Assembly (NCBI RefSeq): GCF_000733765.1
Contig: NZ_JPOG01000001.1
Coordinates: 3,038,001 to 3,102,000 of the forward strand
Source: Algiphilus aromaticivorans DG1253
GTDB lineage: Bacteria; Pseudomonadota; Gammaproteobacteria; Nevskiales; Nevskiaceae
Reading direction: 5' to 3'
DNA: 64,000 nt
Shown here: positions 34,115-43,600 of the stretch, one piece after another
How positions within the stretch are numbered: the first letter of the stretch is position 1
Layout: every line of letters begins with the position of its first letter
Made by a program: the position numbers and the translations under genes
Notes under the pieces: model-generated
Told to the model about the DNA's origin: nothing
Databases searched by the model: none
Seen by the model: the letters and a program-made list of their open reading frames with translations, nothing else

Positions 34115-36381
34115 CAGTGCAGCTTGGAGGCATCGAGGCTGTCGAGCTGCCGGCGCAGCTTCTGCACACGCGGCGCGATCATGCCCAGCGTGCCTTCGGC
34201 AGCCGCCAGCGTCTCGACCAGCAGCTCGCGCGCCGCCTGCTGGCGCCCGCTGTCGCGCAGCAGCGCCGCGAGCAGACACACCGCATCGATGTGCTGGCTG
34301 TCCGTGCCCCCGGTGACCTCGGCCGTGACATCCACCAGATGCGCCAGCAGCGGCTCGGCCAGCTCGGGCTTGCCGCCGTCGACGTAGAGGCGCGCCAGGC
34401 CCTGCAGCGACATCAGGGTGTGCGGATGCTCGTCGCCATAGAGCCCGCGCCAGGTCTCGACCGCGGCGCGGAACAGCGGCTCGGCGTCGGCCCAGGCACC
34501 GCGCCGGCCAAGCAGCTCGGCCAGATTGTTGAGGGTGGTGGCGAAGGCCGGGTGCTGCTCGCCCGTGACCGCCTGCCAGATGTCGAGCGCGCGGCGATAG
34601 AGGCGCTCGGCCTCGTCGAGGGCATCGGTGGCGTCCAGTACCGCCGCGAGATTGTGCAGGCTGGTGGCCGTGTCCATATGCTGCTCGCCGAATACCTGCT
34701 GGCGGATGGCCAGCGCCCGGCGGTGGCAGTCTTCGGCCTCGCGGTAGCGCTGCAGCGCGTCGAGGCAGGTGCCGAGATTGTGCAGCCCGGCGGCGGTGGC
34801 CGGATGCGCCGGGCCGAAGCCGGCCTCGGTAATGGACAGCGCCTCGCGATACAGCGTCTCTGCGCGTTCGTAATCGCTGCCGGCATAGGCGCAGCCGGCG
34901 AGATGGTCGCAGCAGGCCGCCGTCCCCGGGTGTCGCTCGCCCAGGCCTGCACGCGCAATGCGCAGCGCGCGCTCGTAATGCGGCAGCGCGGCTTCGAGTT
35001 GCCCGGCGCTGGCCAGTGCGGCGGCCAGATTCGACAACCAGGGGATCAGTGCCGGCGCGTCATTACCAAGACGCTGCGCACGCGCCTGCAGACCCGCCTC
35101 GTAGTGCGTGGCAGCACGCCGAAGATCGCCGCGCGCCTCAAAGTGACAGGCCAAGCGGTGGCGCGCGCCCTCGACGGCACCCGCACCGACGTCCTCCGCC
35201 TCCAGTCGCAGCGCCAGCGCGCGCTCCAGTGCCGCCTGCGCGGTCTGCGGTTCACAGTCCGGATGCGTGCCCACGGCCTCCAGGGCGCGCGCATGCTGTG
35301 CAGTGTTTCCCGCGGCTTCGGCGAGCGCGCCGGCGCGTTGCAGCCAGGCCAGCGGCGGTGGCTCGTCACCGGCGATATCGAGCAGATGCGCTGTCCCCAG
35401 CAGCACTTCCGGGGTGACCTCGCGCGCCTCGGCGACCGTGCGCAGGGCCTCGCCCTCGGCGATTCTGCGCCACAGCCGCAGGGTTTCGAATGCGTGCACG
35501 GCATCGTTCATGGCCGCCAGCCAGGCCGGCGACAGCAACAGTGCACGCAACGTGTCGGCGCGGCCGGCCGCGCGCCAGTGCCAGGCCGCCAATCGCTGCG
35601 CCTGCAACTCCGTTCGGCTTGAGAAGTGGGCGGCCAGCCGCTCGTGCAGCTGCTGACGGGTGCCGTGGGCACTCAGCAACTGGCGCGCGACGCACTCGCG
35701 CTGCCCGGCGTCGGCGAGCAGCCAGTGGCCGTCGCCTTCCTGCACGCAGTCGCCCGCGGCAGCACGCGCCGCCGCCGCGTCCGCCATCACCATCGCTGCG
35801 TCCTCCGGCGTCAGGCCGCCGCGCGCGACCCAGAGCAGTGCCAGCAACTCGCGGGCGCCGGCGTCGTCGGGCAGCGAGGGCGCGGCCTGATCGCTCTCGG
35901 CCTCTTGAAGGCGGTCGGCGTGCGTGCGCAGCAGCTGCGCAAACGGCGTGGCGGCCGCGCCCACGACGATGGATACTCCCTGCGGCAGCCAATCCGGCAA
36001 CCAGGCGAAGCCTTCGTCCTCTATGTCGTCGCGCAGGCAGTGGGCATCCGCCACCGTCAGACAGAAACCGCCGCCAGCGGCCGCGCGCGCCAGCCAGTTG
36101 GGCAGGGTCTCGCGCATGGCAGCAAAGCCCAGCGGCACCGGTTCGGCGATGGCGAAGCGCTGCTTCAGCGCCTCCATCCAGCGACGCAGCAGCAGTTCGG
36201 GATCGTCGCTGTCGCCACCGAGGCCGGCGTGATGAAAGGCACCGTAGCCGGCCATGCCGGCCACCATGCGAGCGTTATCGGCGCCCACTACCAGCGTCAG
36301 GCCGGAATCCGGGGCAGCCCCACCGCCCGCCTGCCCGAAGGCGGCCATGACGCGGTCTTCGGGTGAGACGATGCGGCTCAC
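34114..36381 (-). CDS. Tetratricopeptide repeat protein with a degenerate STAND-NTPase-like N-terminus
   Basis: 755 residues from GTG 36381 (GTGA overlap with moaCB). Residues ~420-700 contain about seven TPR units of the 42-residue kinesin-light-chain type (HPATAAGLHNLGTCLDALQRYREAE, HMDTATSLHNLAAVLDATDALDEAE, HPAFATTLNNLAELLGRRG, and others). The N-terminal ~150 residues align by eye with STAND NTPases of TPR proteins, with the pattern FHHAGLGGDSDDPELLLRRWMEALKQRF...LPNWLARAAAGG, but the P-loop position reads VVGADNARMVAG, lacking the GK[ST], and Walker B is eroded (TVADAHCL). Thus probably a non-hydrolysing scaffold. Role in the moa operon unknown. Confidence 0.72.
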   Translation of the reverse strand: MSRIVSPEDRVMAAFGQAGGGAAPDSGLTLVVGADNARMVAGMAGYGAFHHAGLGGDSDDPELLLRRWMEALKQRFAIAEPVPLGFAAMRETLPNWLARAAAGGGFCLTVADAHCLRDDIEDEGFAWLPDWLPQGVSIVVGAAATPFAQLLRTHADRLQEAESDQAAPSLPDDAGARELLALLWVARGGLTPEDAAMVMADAAAARAAAGDCVQEGDGHWLLADAGQRECVARQLLSAHGTRQQLHERLAAHFSSRTELQAQRLAAWHWRAAGRADTLRALLLSPAWLAAMNDAVHAFETLRLWRRIAEGEALRTVAEAREVTPEVLLGTAHLLDIAGDEPPPLAWLQRAGALAEAAGNTAQHARALEAVGTHPDCEPQTAQAALERALALRLEAEDVGAGAVEGARHRLACHFEARGDLRRAATHYEAGLQARAQRLGNDAPALIPWLSNLAAALASAGQLEAALPHYERALRIARAGLGERHPGTAACCDHLAGCAYAGSDYERAETLYREALSITEAGFGPAHPATAAGLHNLGTCLDALQRYREAEDCHRRALAIRQQVFGEQHMDTATSLHNLAAVLDATDALDEAERLYRRALDIWQAVTGEQHPAFATTLNNLAELLGRRGAWADAEPLFRAAVETWRGLYGDEHPHTLMSLQGLARLYVDGGKPELAEPLLAHLVDVTAEVTGGTDSQHIDAVCLLAALLRDSGRQQAARELLVETLAAAEGTLGMIAPRVQKLRRQLDSLDASKLH

Positions 36382-37235
36382 CGCGTGGCGAAGAACTGGA
36401 TCAGGCCAGGCATGAGCGCCGTCAACGCGCCCTCGGCGGCTTCCACCTCCCCGGGGACCGTGAGCAACAGGCTGTCCCCGACCATGCCGGCAATGCCCGA
36501 CTCGAGCATGGCCACCGGCCGGCGGCGTTGGCCGTAGGCGCGCACCGTCTCCATCAGGCCGGGCATCTCGACGGAGATCAGCGGGCGTAGCGCGTCCAGC
36601 GCATGGTCGGTGGCGGCCGTACCACCCGCGACGACAATCAAGGCGCAACCGGCATCGTGCGCATCCATGACGGCCTGCGCCAGCGACTGCGCACCATCGC
36701 AAAGGTGGCGGTCCACCGGGTCGAAGCCCGCAGCCTCCAGCGTTTCGAGCACCGGCTCGCCGATACCGGCGAGATCGAGGACGGCCGCGGCGCGCGGTGC
36801 AGGCAGCCGACGCGGGAAGTGTGATTTGCCGCCCGTCTTCTCCAGCAGGCGGGTATCGGTAATCGCGAGCTCGCTCTGATCGACGTAGGGCTTGAGCATG
36901 TCGTAGAGGCACAGCGCCGTGACGCTGGCGGCGGTCAGAGCCTCCATTTCGACGCCGGTGGGCGCGATGGTCTGCACCTCGGTGGTAATGACGACGCGGT
37001 CCGCACCGAGCTCGTAGTGCACTTCGGCGTGCTGCAGCGGCAGCGGATGGCAGAGCGGCAGGATCTCGTCGGTGCGCTTGGCGGCCAGAATGCCCGCAAC
37101 GCGCGCTGTGGCCAGCGGGTCACCCTTCTCGGTCTCGCCCGATTCCAGCATCGGGATGCAATGCGCGGGTACCAGGATGGTTGCCGTGGCGCGGGCACTG
37201 CGCAGCGAGTCGGGCTTGGCACCGACATCCTTCAT
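36378..37235 (-). CDS. moaCB: Bifunctional MoaC-MoaB fusion (cyclic pyranopterin monophosphate synthase / molybdopterin adenylyltransferase)
   Basis: 285 residues. Residues 1-~125 are MoaC-like, with ARVAGILAAKRTDEILPLCHPLPLQHAEVHYEL and TGVEMEALTAASVTALCLYDMLK. Residues ~145-285 are MoaB/MogA-like, with DGAQSLAQAVMDAHDAGCALIVVAGGTAATDHALDAL and GIAGMVGDSLLLTVPG, though the classical MogA GGTG motif is diverged (AGGTA). It therefore joins pathway steps 2 and 4. Overlaps moaE (upstream) and the TPR gene (downstream) by 4 bp each. Confidence 0.9.
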   Translation of the reverse strand: MKDVGAKPDSLRSARATATILVPAHCIPMLESGETEKGDPLATARVAGILAAKRTDEILPLCHPLPLQHAEVHYELGADRVVITTEVQTIAPTGVEMEALTAASVTALCLYDMLKPYVDQSELAITDTRLLEKTGGKSHFPRRLPAPRAAAVLDLAGIGEPVLETLEAAGFDPVDRHLCDGAQSLAQAVMDAHDAGCALIVVAGGTAATDHALDALRPLISVEMPGLMETVRAYGQRRRPVAMLESGIAGMVGDSLLLTVPGEVEAAEGALTALMPGLIQFFATR

Positions 37236-37687
37236 GCGCCGTGCCCCTGCTCTTCGGCTTCGTGATGCGAGACCAGCGAGCAGCCCTCCAGATGCGCGCT
37301 GCTGCCGTCGCTGTAGCGCTCGTGCTTCCAGATGGCAACGCGATGCTTCAGCGCCTCCACCGCGTAGCGCGCCGCCTCGAAGGCCTCGCCGCGATGCACC
37401 GCGCGCACCACCGCATAGACGCTGACATCGCCCACGGCCAGCTCGCCGACGCGATGTACGAGCCTGCAGTGGCGCGCGTCGAACTTCTCCAGGGTCTCGG
37501 CCTCGATCTCGGCCAACGTCTTCTCGGCCAACGGCCCGTGCGCGCTATAGGCGATATCGACGACCTCGCGACCATGATTGTGCCGGCGCACCGTGCCGCC
37601 GAATACGACGAGCGCGCCGCACTCGGCATCCTCGGTAGCGGTCAGCAGCGCATCGAGGGAGATGGATCCGTTACTGATTGCGGCCAT
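37232..37687 (-). CDS. moaE: Molybdopterin synthase catalytic subunit MoaE
   Basis: 151 residues with a strong SD (GGAGGAAAGGC-ATG). The MoaE signature is intact: GALVVFGGTVRRHNHGREV near residue 25, AVVRAVHRGEAFEAARYAVEALKHRVAIWKHERYSDGS near 95-130 with the catalytic Lys pair (KHR, WKHE). Combines with thiocarboxylated MoaD to make molybdopterin. First gene of moaE-moaCB-TPR-ligase, divergent from jetA across 271 bp. Note that moaD lies 20 kb away. Confidence 0.95.
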   Translation of the reverse strand: MAAISNGSISLDALLTATEDAECGALVVFGGTVRRHNHGREVVDIAYSAHGPLAEKTLAEIEAETLEKFDARHCRLVHRVGELAVGDVSVYAVVRAVHRGEAFEAARYAVEALKHRVAIWKHERYSDGSSAHLEGCSLVSHHEAEEQGHGA

Positions 37688-37958
37688 GCCTTTCCTCCAC
37701 TGAAGTCCGCCAAGCGTAATCGGGCTGCGCGAGCGACGTCCATCCGCGCCGTGGGTGCGCCTGTACGCCCCGAAGGCATGCCCCTAGACTGAAGGCCCAA
37801 TGGCGCGTCCGGAAAGGCAATGTCGCTCGGCGTCCACGCGACACGCACCCCGCTCGTCCGTAGCATCCGGGCGCAGCCGGCAAAGGCGCGCACCACCCTG
37901 ATCCGGAGTGCGCGAACGCCTGACGCGCGTCGGGCATGGATGGCGTGAGGAGCGAGTA

Positions 37959-39479
37959 GTGGGCACGAATGCGGACGGCAACAACCAGCGCCAGGCGCTG
38001 TTCCGGCACGTCAGTGCCGAGAAGAGCGCGCAGTACCGCGCTGTCATGGAGTGCTTCGCGGCCGCCAAGCGGCAGTTCCGACTGCATCTGCGACCGGACG
38101 AAGTCCGCACTGAAGCGGCCTGGCCAGGCGAGCCACCGGCACCGGAGGAGGTGCAGCAATTGCTCGCGCAGCTGGTCGACTGGGGTAATCTGCTGTCGCA
38201 ACCCGACACCTCCCGCATGCAGACGCTGGAGGATTACTACCGCCGGCACTTCCTGTATCGACTGTCGCACCCCGGAGAGGCGGTGGAGAGCGGCCTGACG
38301 GCCTACGAGCATGCACTGCAGCAACGCGGCGAGCTGCAGTCCGTCGCGCTGGAAGACATTGCCAGTCGTCTCGACGCCCTCGAGCGGCTGGCGGCTACCG
38401 AGCCACCGGATGCCGCCAAGGTGCATGAAACCCTGCGCGACCTGACGCACGTGCTGGCAGGCCTCGCGGAAAGCGCCCAGGCATTCATGAGCGACATGAG
38501 CCGGGCGACCGCCCTGCAGCAGGGCGATCTGGCCGCGGTCATGCGCTACAAGTCGCGCCTCGTCGAGTACCTGGAACGATTCATCGGCGACCTCGTCAGC
38601 CGAACCGGCCGCATCGCCGAGCAACTGCAGCGCCTGAACACCGATATCGAGCGCCTGCTGACGCTGGCCGCGCAGCGTGAGGCTCGCGACTCGGCGCCCG
38701 ACGAAAGCGCAATGGCGGACGCGGCGACTCCCCGCCTCGCCGCCTGGCGCGAACGCTGGCAAGGCCTGTTGCGCTGGTTCCTGAGCATAGACGGCGAGCC
38801 CTCGCAGGCCGAGCGTCTGCGGGCCGCCGCGCGCTCTGCCATCACGCAGCTTCTGTCGGCCGTGGCGACGCTTAACGAGCGGCGTGCCGGCAAGAGCGAC
38901 CGCGCACGTGATTTCCGCATGCTCGGCGTCTGGTTCGCGCAGTGCGCAGACAATGGCGAAGCACATCGCCTGTTCCGAGTCGCTTTCGCGCTCGCCCCGT
39001 GCCGCCACCTGAGCTTGATCAACGAAGCAGAGATCTCGCCAGCCACTTCATGGTTGGACGCACCTACCCTCGCCATCCATCCGCGGCTGCGTGAACGCGG
39101 TCGCATCGAGACACGTGGCACACCCCCACGAATGCGCGACCGTAGCCGGGAGCGCGCGCTGCTCGCGCGCCAGCTGGCCGAAGAAGAAGCGCGCCTGGAT
39201 GCTGCCCGCAAGCGTTTGGCCACCGGCAAGACGCAGTTGCTCTCAGAGATCGGACACTTGTCGGCAAGCGAGCTACGTGTGCTGCTGTCGCTGCTGGGCG
39301 AGCTGCTGGCCGAGCAGGATGATCCCGATCGACCGGCTGCCCGCACCAGCGCCGACGGCACGCTGACGCTACAGCTGGAACCGCAGGCGAAGAACACCCA
39401 CGCACGGATCGAGAGCGAGCTGGGGACGCTACACGGTCGCGAGCATCTCATCACCATCACCCCGACCCATCCTGGATGA
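37959..39479 (+). CDS. jetA: Wadjet type I protein JetA (DUF2397/TIGR02677)
   Basis: 506 residues. I chose GTG 37959 because it has a strong SD (GAGGAG at 37947-37952, 6-nt spacing) and leads into the conserved start NQRQALFRHVSAEKSAQYRAVMECF; a longer frame from 37908 lacks these features. The protein is helical, with long predicted coiled segments and a HTH-like N-terminal third, matching DUF2397, the kleisin-type (MksF-like) component of Wadjet. Family knowledge: JetABC form an SMC-like loop extruder that recognises circular plasmids and JetD cleaves them. Coupled by ATGA to jetB. GC-content is like the chromosome. Confidence 0.92.
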   Translation: MGTNADGNNQRQALFRHVSAEKSAQYRAVMECFAAAKRQFRLHLRPDEVRTEAAWPGEPPAPEEVQQLLAQLVDWGNLLSQPDTSRMQTLEDYYRRHFLYRLSHPGEAVESGLTAYEHALQQRGELQSVALEDIASRLDALERLAATEPPDAAKVHETLRDLTHVLAGLAESAQAFMSDMSRATALQQGDLAAVMRYKSRLVEYLERFIGDLVSRTGRIAEQLQRLNTDIERLLTLAAQREARDSAPDESAMADAATPRLAAWRERWQGLLRWFLSIDGEPSQAERLRAAARSAITQLLSAVATLNERRAGKSDRARDFRMLGVWFAQCADNGEAHRLFRVAFALAPCRHLSLINEAEISPATSWLDAPTLAIHPRLRERGRIETRGTPPRMRDRSRERALLARQLAEEEARLDAARKRLATGKTQLLSEIGHLSASELRVLLSLLGELLAEQDDPDRPAARTSADGTLTLQLEPQAKNTHARIESELGTLHGREHLITITPTHPG

Positions 39480-40684
39480 GCGAGGCAGCCGTACAGGACG
39501 CGTTGTCGCAGCAACGCCGGGAAGAGCGAGAGCGCGCCATCCGTGCGCTTCTGCGTCGTCCGCTGCTCGGCAGCGAAGACGAGGCGCTACCAATCGTGCG
39601 GCGACACGCTGACTGGCTTCGCCCTTGGTTCCAGCGCGAAACCGGCTGGGTACTGCACGTCGAGCGCGAATGCGCCCGCCTCTACAAGCGCCCCGCCGAT
39701 CTGCTGGATACCAGCCGCGGTGCGCCCGGCTTCGACCGTCGCCGCTATGTGCTGCTCTGTCTGGCCTGCAGCGTGCTGGAGCGCGCCGGCCCGCAGATCA
39801 GCCTACAGGACCTCGGCCGCCGCGTCCTGGATATGGCCGCCTATCCAGAACTGGACGAAGTCGGCTTCCGCTTCTCTCTCGACTCGGCAAGCGAGCGGCG
39901 CGAGCTGGTGCATGTCTGCCGCTGGCTGCTCGATCAGCGTGTTCTTTGCCGCATCGTAGGCGACGAGGATGCCTATGTCTCGCAATCCGGGGACGCGCTT
40001 TACGACATCCATCGGCGCGTGCTGAGCCTGCTACTGGCAGTCACTCGCGGGCCTTCCAGCATAGATCCCAAGAGCGCGCCGCGAACGCTGGACGAGCGCC
40101 TGCATGCGCTCGGCGACGAGCTCGTTCCGGACAGCGCAGAAGGTCGACGGGGCGCGCAACGCCACCAGGTTGCGCGCCGGCTGCTAGATGATCCTGTGGT
40201 CTACTTCGAGGACCTCGACGAAGGCGCGAGAGAGTATCTGGCGGCGCAGCGCGGCCCCCTCGCCGCGCGTCTGAGCGAAGGTTGCGGACTCGCCCCCGAA
40301 CAGCGAAAGGAAGGTGTGGCGCTGGTAGATCCGGACGGCGAACTGACCGATCGACGACTGCCAGCCGAAGGCACCACCGCGCACGTCACGCTGCTTGTCG
40401 CCGGTCACCTCGGCGAGCAGATGCGAGGCGAGCGAGATGTCAGCGTGGCGCGCAGCGCGCTCGCAGCCTACGTGCGCAGCGCCGCCCACGACTACGGACG
40501 CTACTGGCGCAAGCAGGCGCGTGAGCCGGGGGCAGAGCACACTCTCGCCGAAGAAGCCATTGCTGCGCTGGCGGCTCTGGGCCTGGTGCGCATCGACGGC
40601 GATGCGGTGATTCCACGCCCCGCACTGGCACGCTTCAGCGCAGGGGCTCCGGAGATCCGCCAATCAGGGCTCTTCGACACATGA
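39476..40684 (+). CDS. jetB: Wadjet type I protein JetB (DUF2398/TIGR02678)
   Basis: 402 residues. DUF2398 features: RERAIRALLRRPLLG near residue 18, then VRRHADWLRPWFQRETGW, LYKRPADLLDTSRGAPGFDRRRYVLLCLACSVLERAGPQISLQDLGRRV near 70-115, which is the hallmark winged-helix segment of the family. It corresponds to the MksE/kite-like subunit bridging kleisin and the SMC motor. Overlaps jetA and jetC by 4 bp each. Length normal for type I systems. Confidence 0.92.
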   Translation: MSEAAVQDALSQQRREERERAIRALLRRPLLGSEDEALPIVRRHADWLRPWFQRETGWVLHVERECARLYKRPADLLDTSRGAPGFDRRRYVLLCLACSVLERAGPQISLQDLGRRVLDMAAYPELDEVGFRFSLDSASERRELVHVCRWLLDQRVLCRIVGDEDAYVSQSGDALYDIHRRVLSLLLAVTRGPSSIDPKSAPRTLDERLHALGDELVPDSAEGRRGAQRHQVARRLLDDPVVYFEDLDEGAREYLAAQRGPLAARLSEGCGLAPEQRKEGVALVDPDGELTDRRLPAEGTTAHVTLLVAGHLGEQMRGERDVSVARSALAAYVRSAAHDYGRYWRKQAREPGAEHTLAEEAIAALAALGLVRIDGDAVIPRPALARFSAGAPEIRQSGLFDT

Positions 40685-43600
40685 CGACGTATCAGGAAAA
40701 CGAGCACCAGCTGCCAGAACCGACGCGCGAACGCTGGCAGCCGCTGCGCATCGGCCTCGTCGAGCTATATCACTACGACTGCGAGGAGTTCTGGTTCCAC
40801 GATGGACACCTGCTGCTGCGCGGCAACAATGGCACCGGCAAGTCCAAAGTGCTCTCACTGACCCTCCCCTTCCTGCTCGACGCGCAGCTCAGCGCCGCGC
40901 GCGTCGAACCGGGCGGCGAGCGCAACAAGCGCATGGAATGGAATCTGCTGATGGGCGGAAAGTACGAGCGCCGCATCGGCTACAGCTGGATCGAGTTCGG
41001 CCGGCGCGATGATGACGGCACGGCGCATTTCCTGACCCTGGGCTGCGGCCTGCACGCAGCGGCCGGACGCAGCCGGATCGATTCCTGGCACTTCCTGACC
41101 GAGCAGCGCATCGGGCACGACCTGCAGCTCGTCACGCCGGAAGGCTCCGTGCTGTCTCGCGAGCGGCTGTCGGACGCGCTCGCCGGGCAGGGCCAGCGCT
41201 TCGATACAGCGCGCGACTATCGCCGGGCTGTTGACGAGCGTCTGTTCCGGCTGCGTGAGGAGCGTTACGACGCGCTAATGGACACCCTCATTCAGCTGCG
41301 CCAACCGCAGCTTTCCAAGAGCCCGGATGAGCGCGCGCTCTCCGACGCGCTAACCCAGGCGCTTCCGCCGCTGCCGCAGCCCCTGCTTCAGGAAGTCGCT
41401 GAAGCGCTCACCCAGCTCGAAAGCTATCGCGATGAGCTTCGCGAGCTGGAAGCACTGCGCGGTGCCATCGCCGATTTCAGCCAGCGCTACCAGCAATACG
41501 CGGCCATCCAGGCCCGCCGTCAGGCACGCGCGCTGCGCCAGTCCCAGACCGAACTGGACAATGCCGCCCGCGCGCTGAGTGCCGCCGAGCAAGCACGCGA
41601 TGCGGCACAAGCCGAAGCTTCCGAGCAGGCTACAAGCGTACGGCTTATGCAGGAGCAGCTCGAGCAGGAGCGCGCCGCGCACGGAGAACTGGCTGCGGAT
41701 CCGTTGATGCAGGACGCGCGCCGGCTGGAAGACCTCCAGCGCCAGGCCCGCGAACGCGCCGAGACCGAAGCCGCCGCCCAGGTGCGGCTGAGCACGGCCC
41801 AACAGGCGCTCGCGCGCGAGCAGGACGAGACCCAGCGGCGCGATACCGAAGCGCGGCGCTGCCGCGACACCCTGGCGAAAGTGCGTGACGGCGCCGAGAA
41901 GATCGCCGAGCGCGCCGGTGTGCGCGTCCGGCACGACCAGGCTCTTGGCGCCATCCCGGGGGATGATCAGATCGGCGCGCTGGACGCGCAGGGCCTGCAA
42001 ACTCTGAGCACGAATCTCGACACCATTGTCGACGGCCGGCGGGCGCAGATCACGCAACTACGCAAGCGGCTCCGCGAGCTGGATCAAGCCTCCGGGGTGC
42101 GTGAGCGCGAACAGACCAAGCGCGACAGTGCCGCCGAAGCCGCCGCACAGGCAGATGGCGCGGCCGGGCAGGCAGCGACCTCGCTGCGCGAGGCCATCGA
42201 CCAGCACCACGCCGACTGGCAAGGCTATCTACAAACGCTGCGGGAGATCCGGCTTACCGTCGAGGAAGCCGACACCAACGCCCTGCTTGAATGGGCCGAA
42301 TCGCAGCACGGCGCGCATCCACAGAGTGCACGCTTGCAGGCGGCTTCTCAGCGCGCCTGGGAAGCCCTGGCCTCCGACCGTGCCGCGCTGGAAAAGCAGC
42401 AGCTGGCGATCGAAGATGAGCGCCGGGAACTGGCAACCGAGCGTGATGCCCTGCTGGCAGGCCAGCACGCGCATCCGCCGGTTCCACCTACACGCGATGA
42501 AGCGGCGCGCGCCACACGCGAAGGCGCACCGTTCTGGCAGCTCGTCGAATTTCGCGACGCGTTGTCGACTGCGGATCGCACGGGGCTCGAGGCTGCCCTG
42601 GAAGGCGCCAGCCTTCTCGATGCTTGGGTCAACCCCGACGGGGCGCTGCTGGACCCGCACACGAAGGACGTCTGGCTGCGTCCGCGCACAACTGTTTCGC
42701 AGTCGCTGGCGGATTGGCTCGAGCCAGCGCAAGACGTCACCGTCGCGACCGGAACCGTAGCCTCTGTGCTAGCGGGGATCGGCTGCTCGCCTGACGACGA
42801 CGGCAGCACGGAGGCCTGGGTGGCTCCCGACGGTCGCTTCCGCCTGGGTCCGGCACATGGAGCCTGGCACAAGGAAGCCGCAGCCTATATCGGCTTCGCC
42901 GCACGCGAGGCCGCGCGACAGCAACGGTTGCAGGAGATTGACGAAGCGCTGATCGCGTTTGATGCGCGCCTGGCCGACTGTGCCGAACAGCACGATCAGT
43001 TGCAGGAGCGCCAGACTCGGCTGCGCGCGGAACTGGATGCCATGCCCGACAGCGAGGCACTGGCCCGGGCCCACGCTGAGTCATCGGCCGCGGAGCGGAC
43101 TCGGCGCGCCGCCAAGCAGACGCTAAGCGAGGCGGACACGCAACTGCAGAAAGCCGAGAACGCTTGGCGCCAGGCTTGGGACAACGCGGCAATGGATGCC
43201 GAGGACCTACAACTCCCAACCACCGCCGAGGCCCTCGCTGACGTCGAAGCCGCGCTACTGGACTACCGCCAGCAGACACGCGATCTGCGCCACGCACTGG
43301 ACAATGCGCGGCGCGCGCAGCAGGAATCCGATGCCCAGCGTGAGCGTTTGCGTGAAGCCCAGCAGCAAAGCAGCGAGCTGGAGACCGAACACGCTGGCGT
43401 GCGAAAGGCCGTCCGCGACGCCAACGCGCGCGTCGAGGCGCTGCGCGCGCAGGTCGGCGAGGACGTCGACCGCCTGCAGCGACGGCTCGGCGCGCTCACC
43501 GAAGGCATCCGCAAGCACGAGTCGGAGCTGCAGACCGCCCGAGAACGCAATACCGAAGCGCAGCGCCGGGAAGCGGCGGAACAGCAGAAGATGGAGGACC

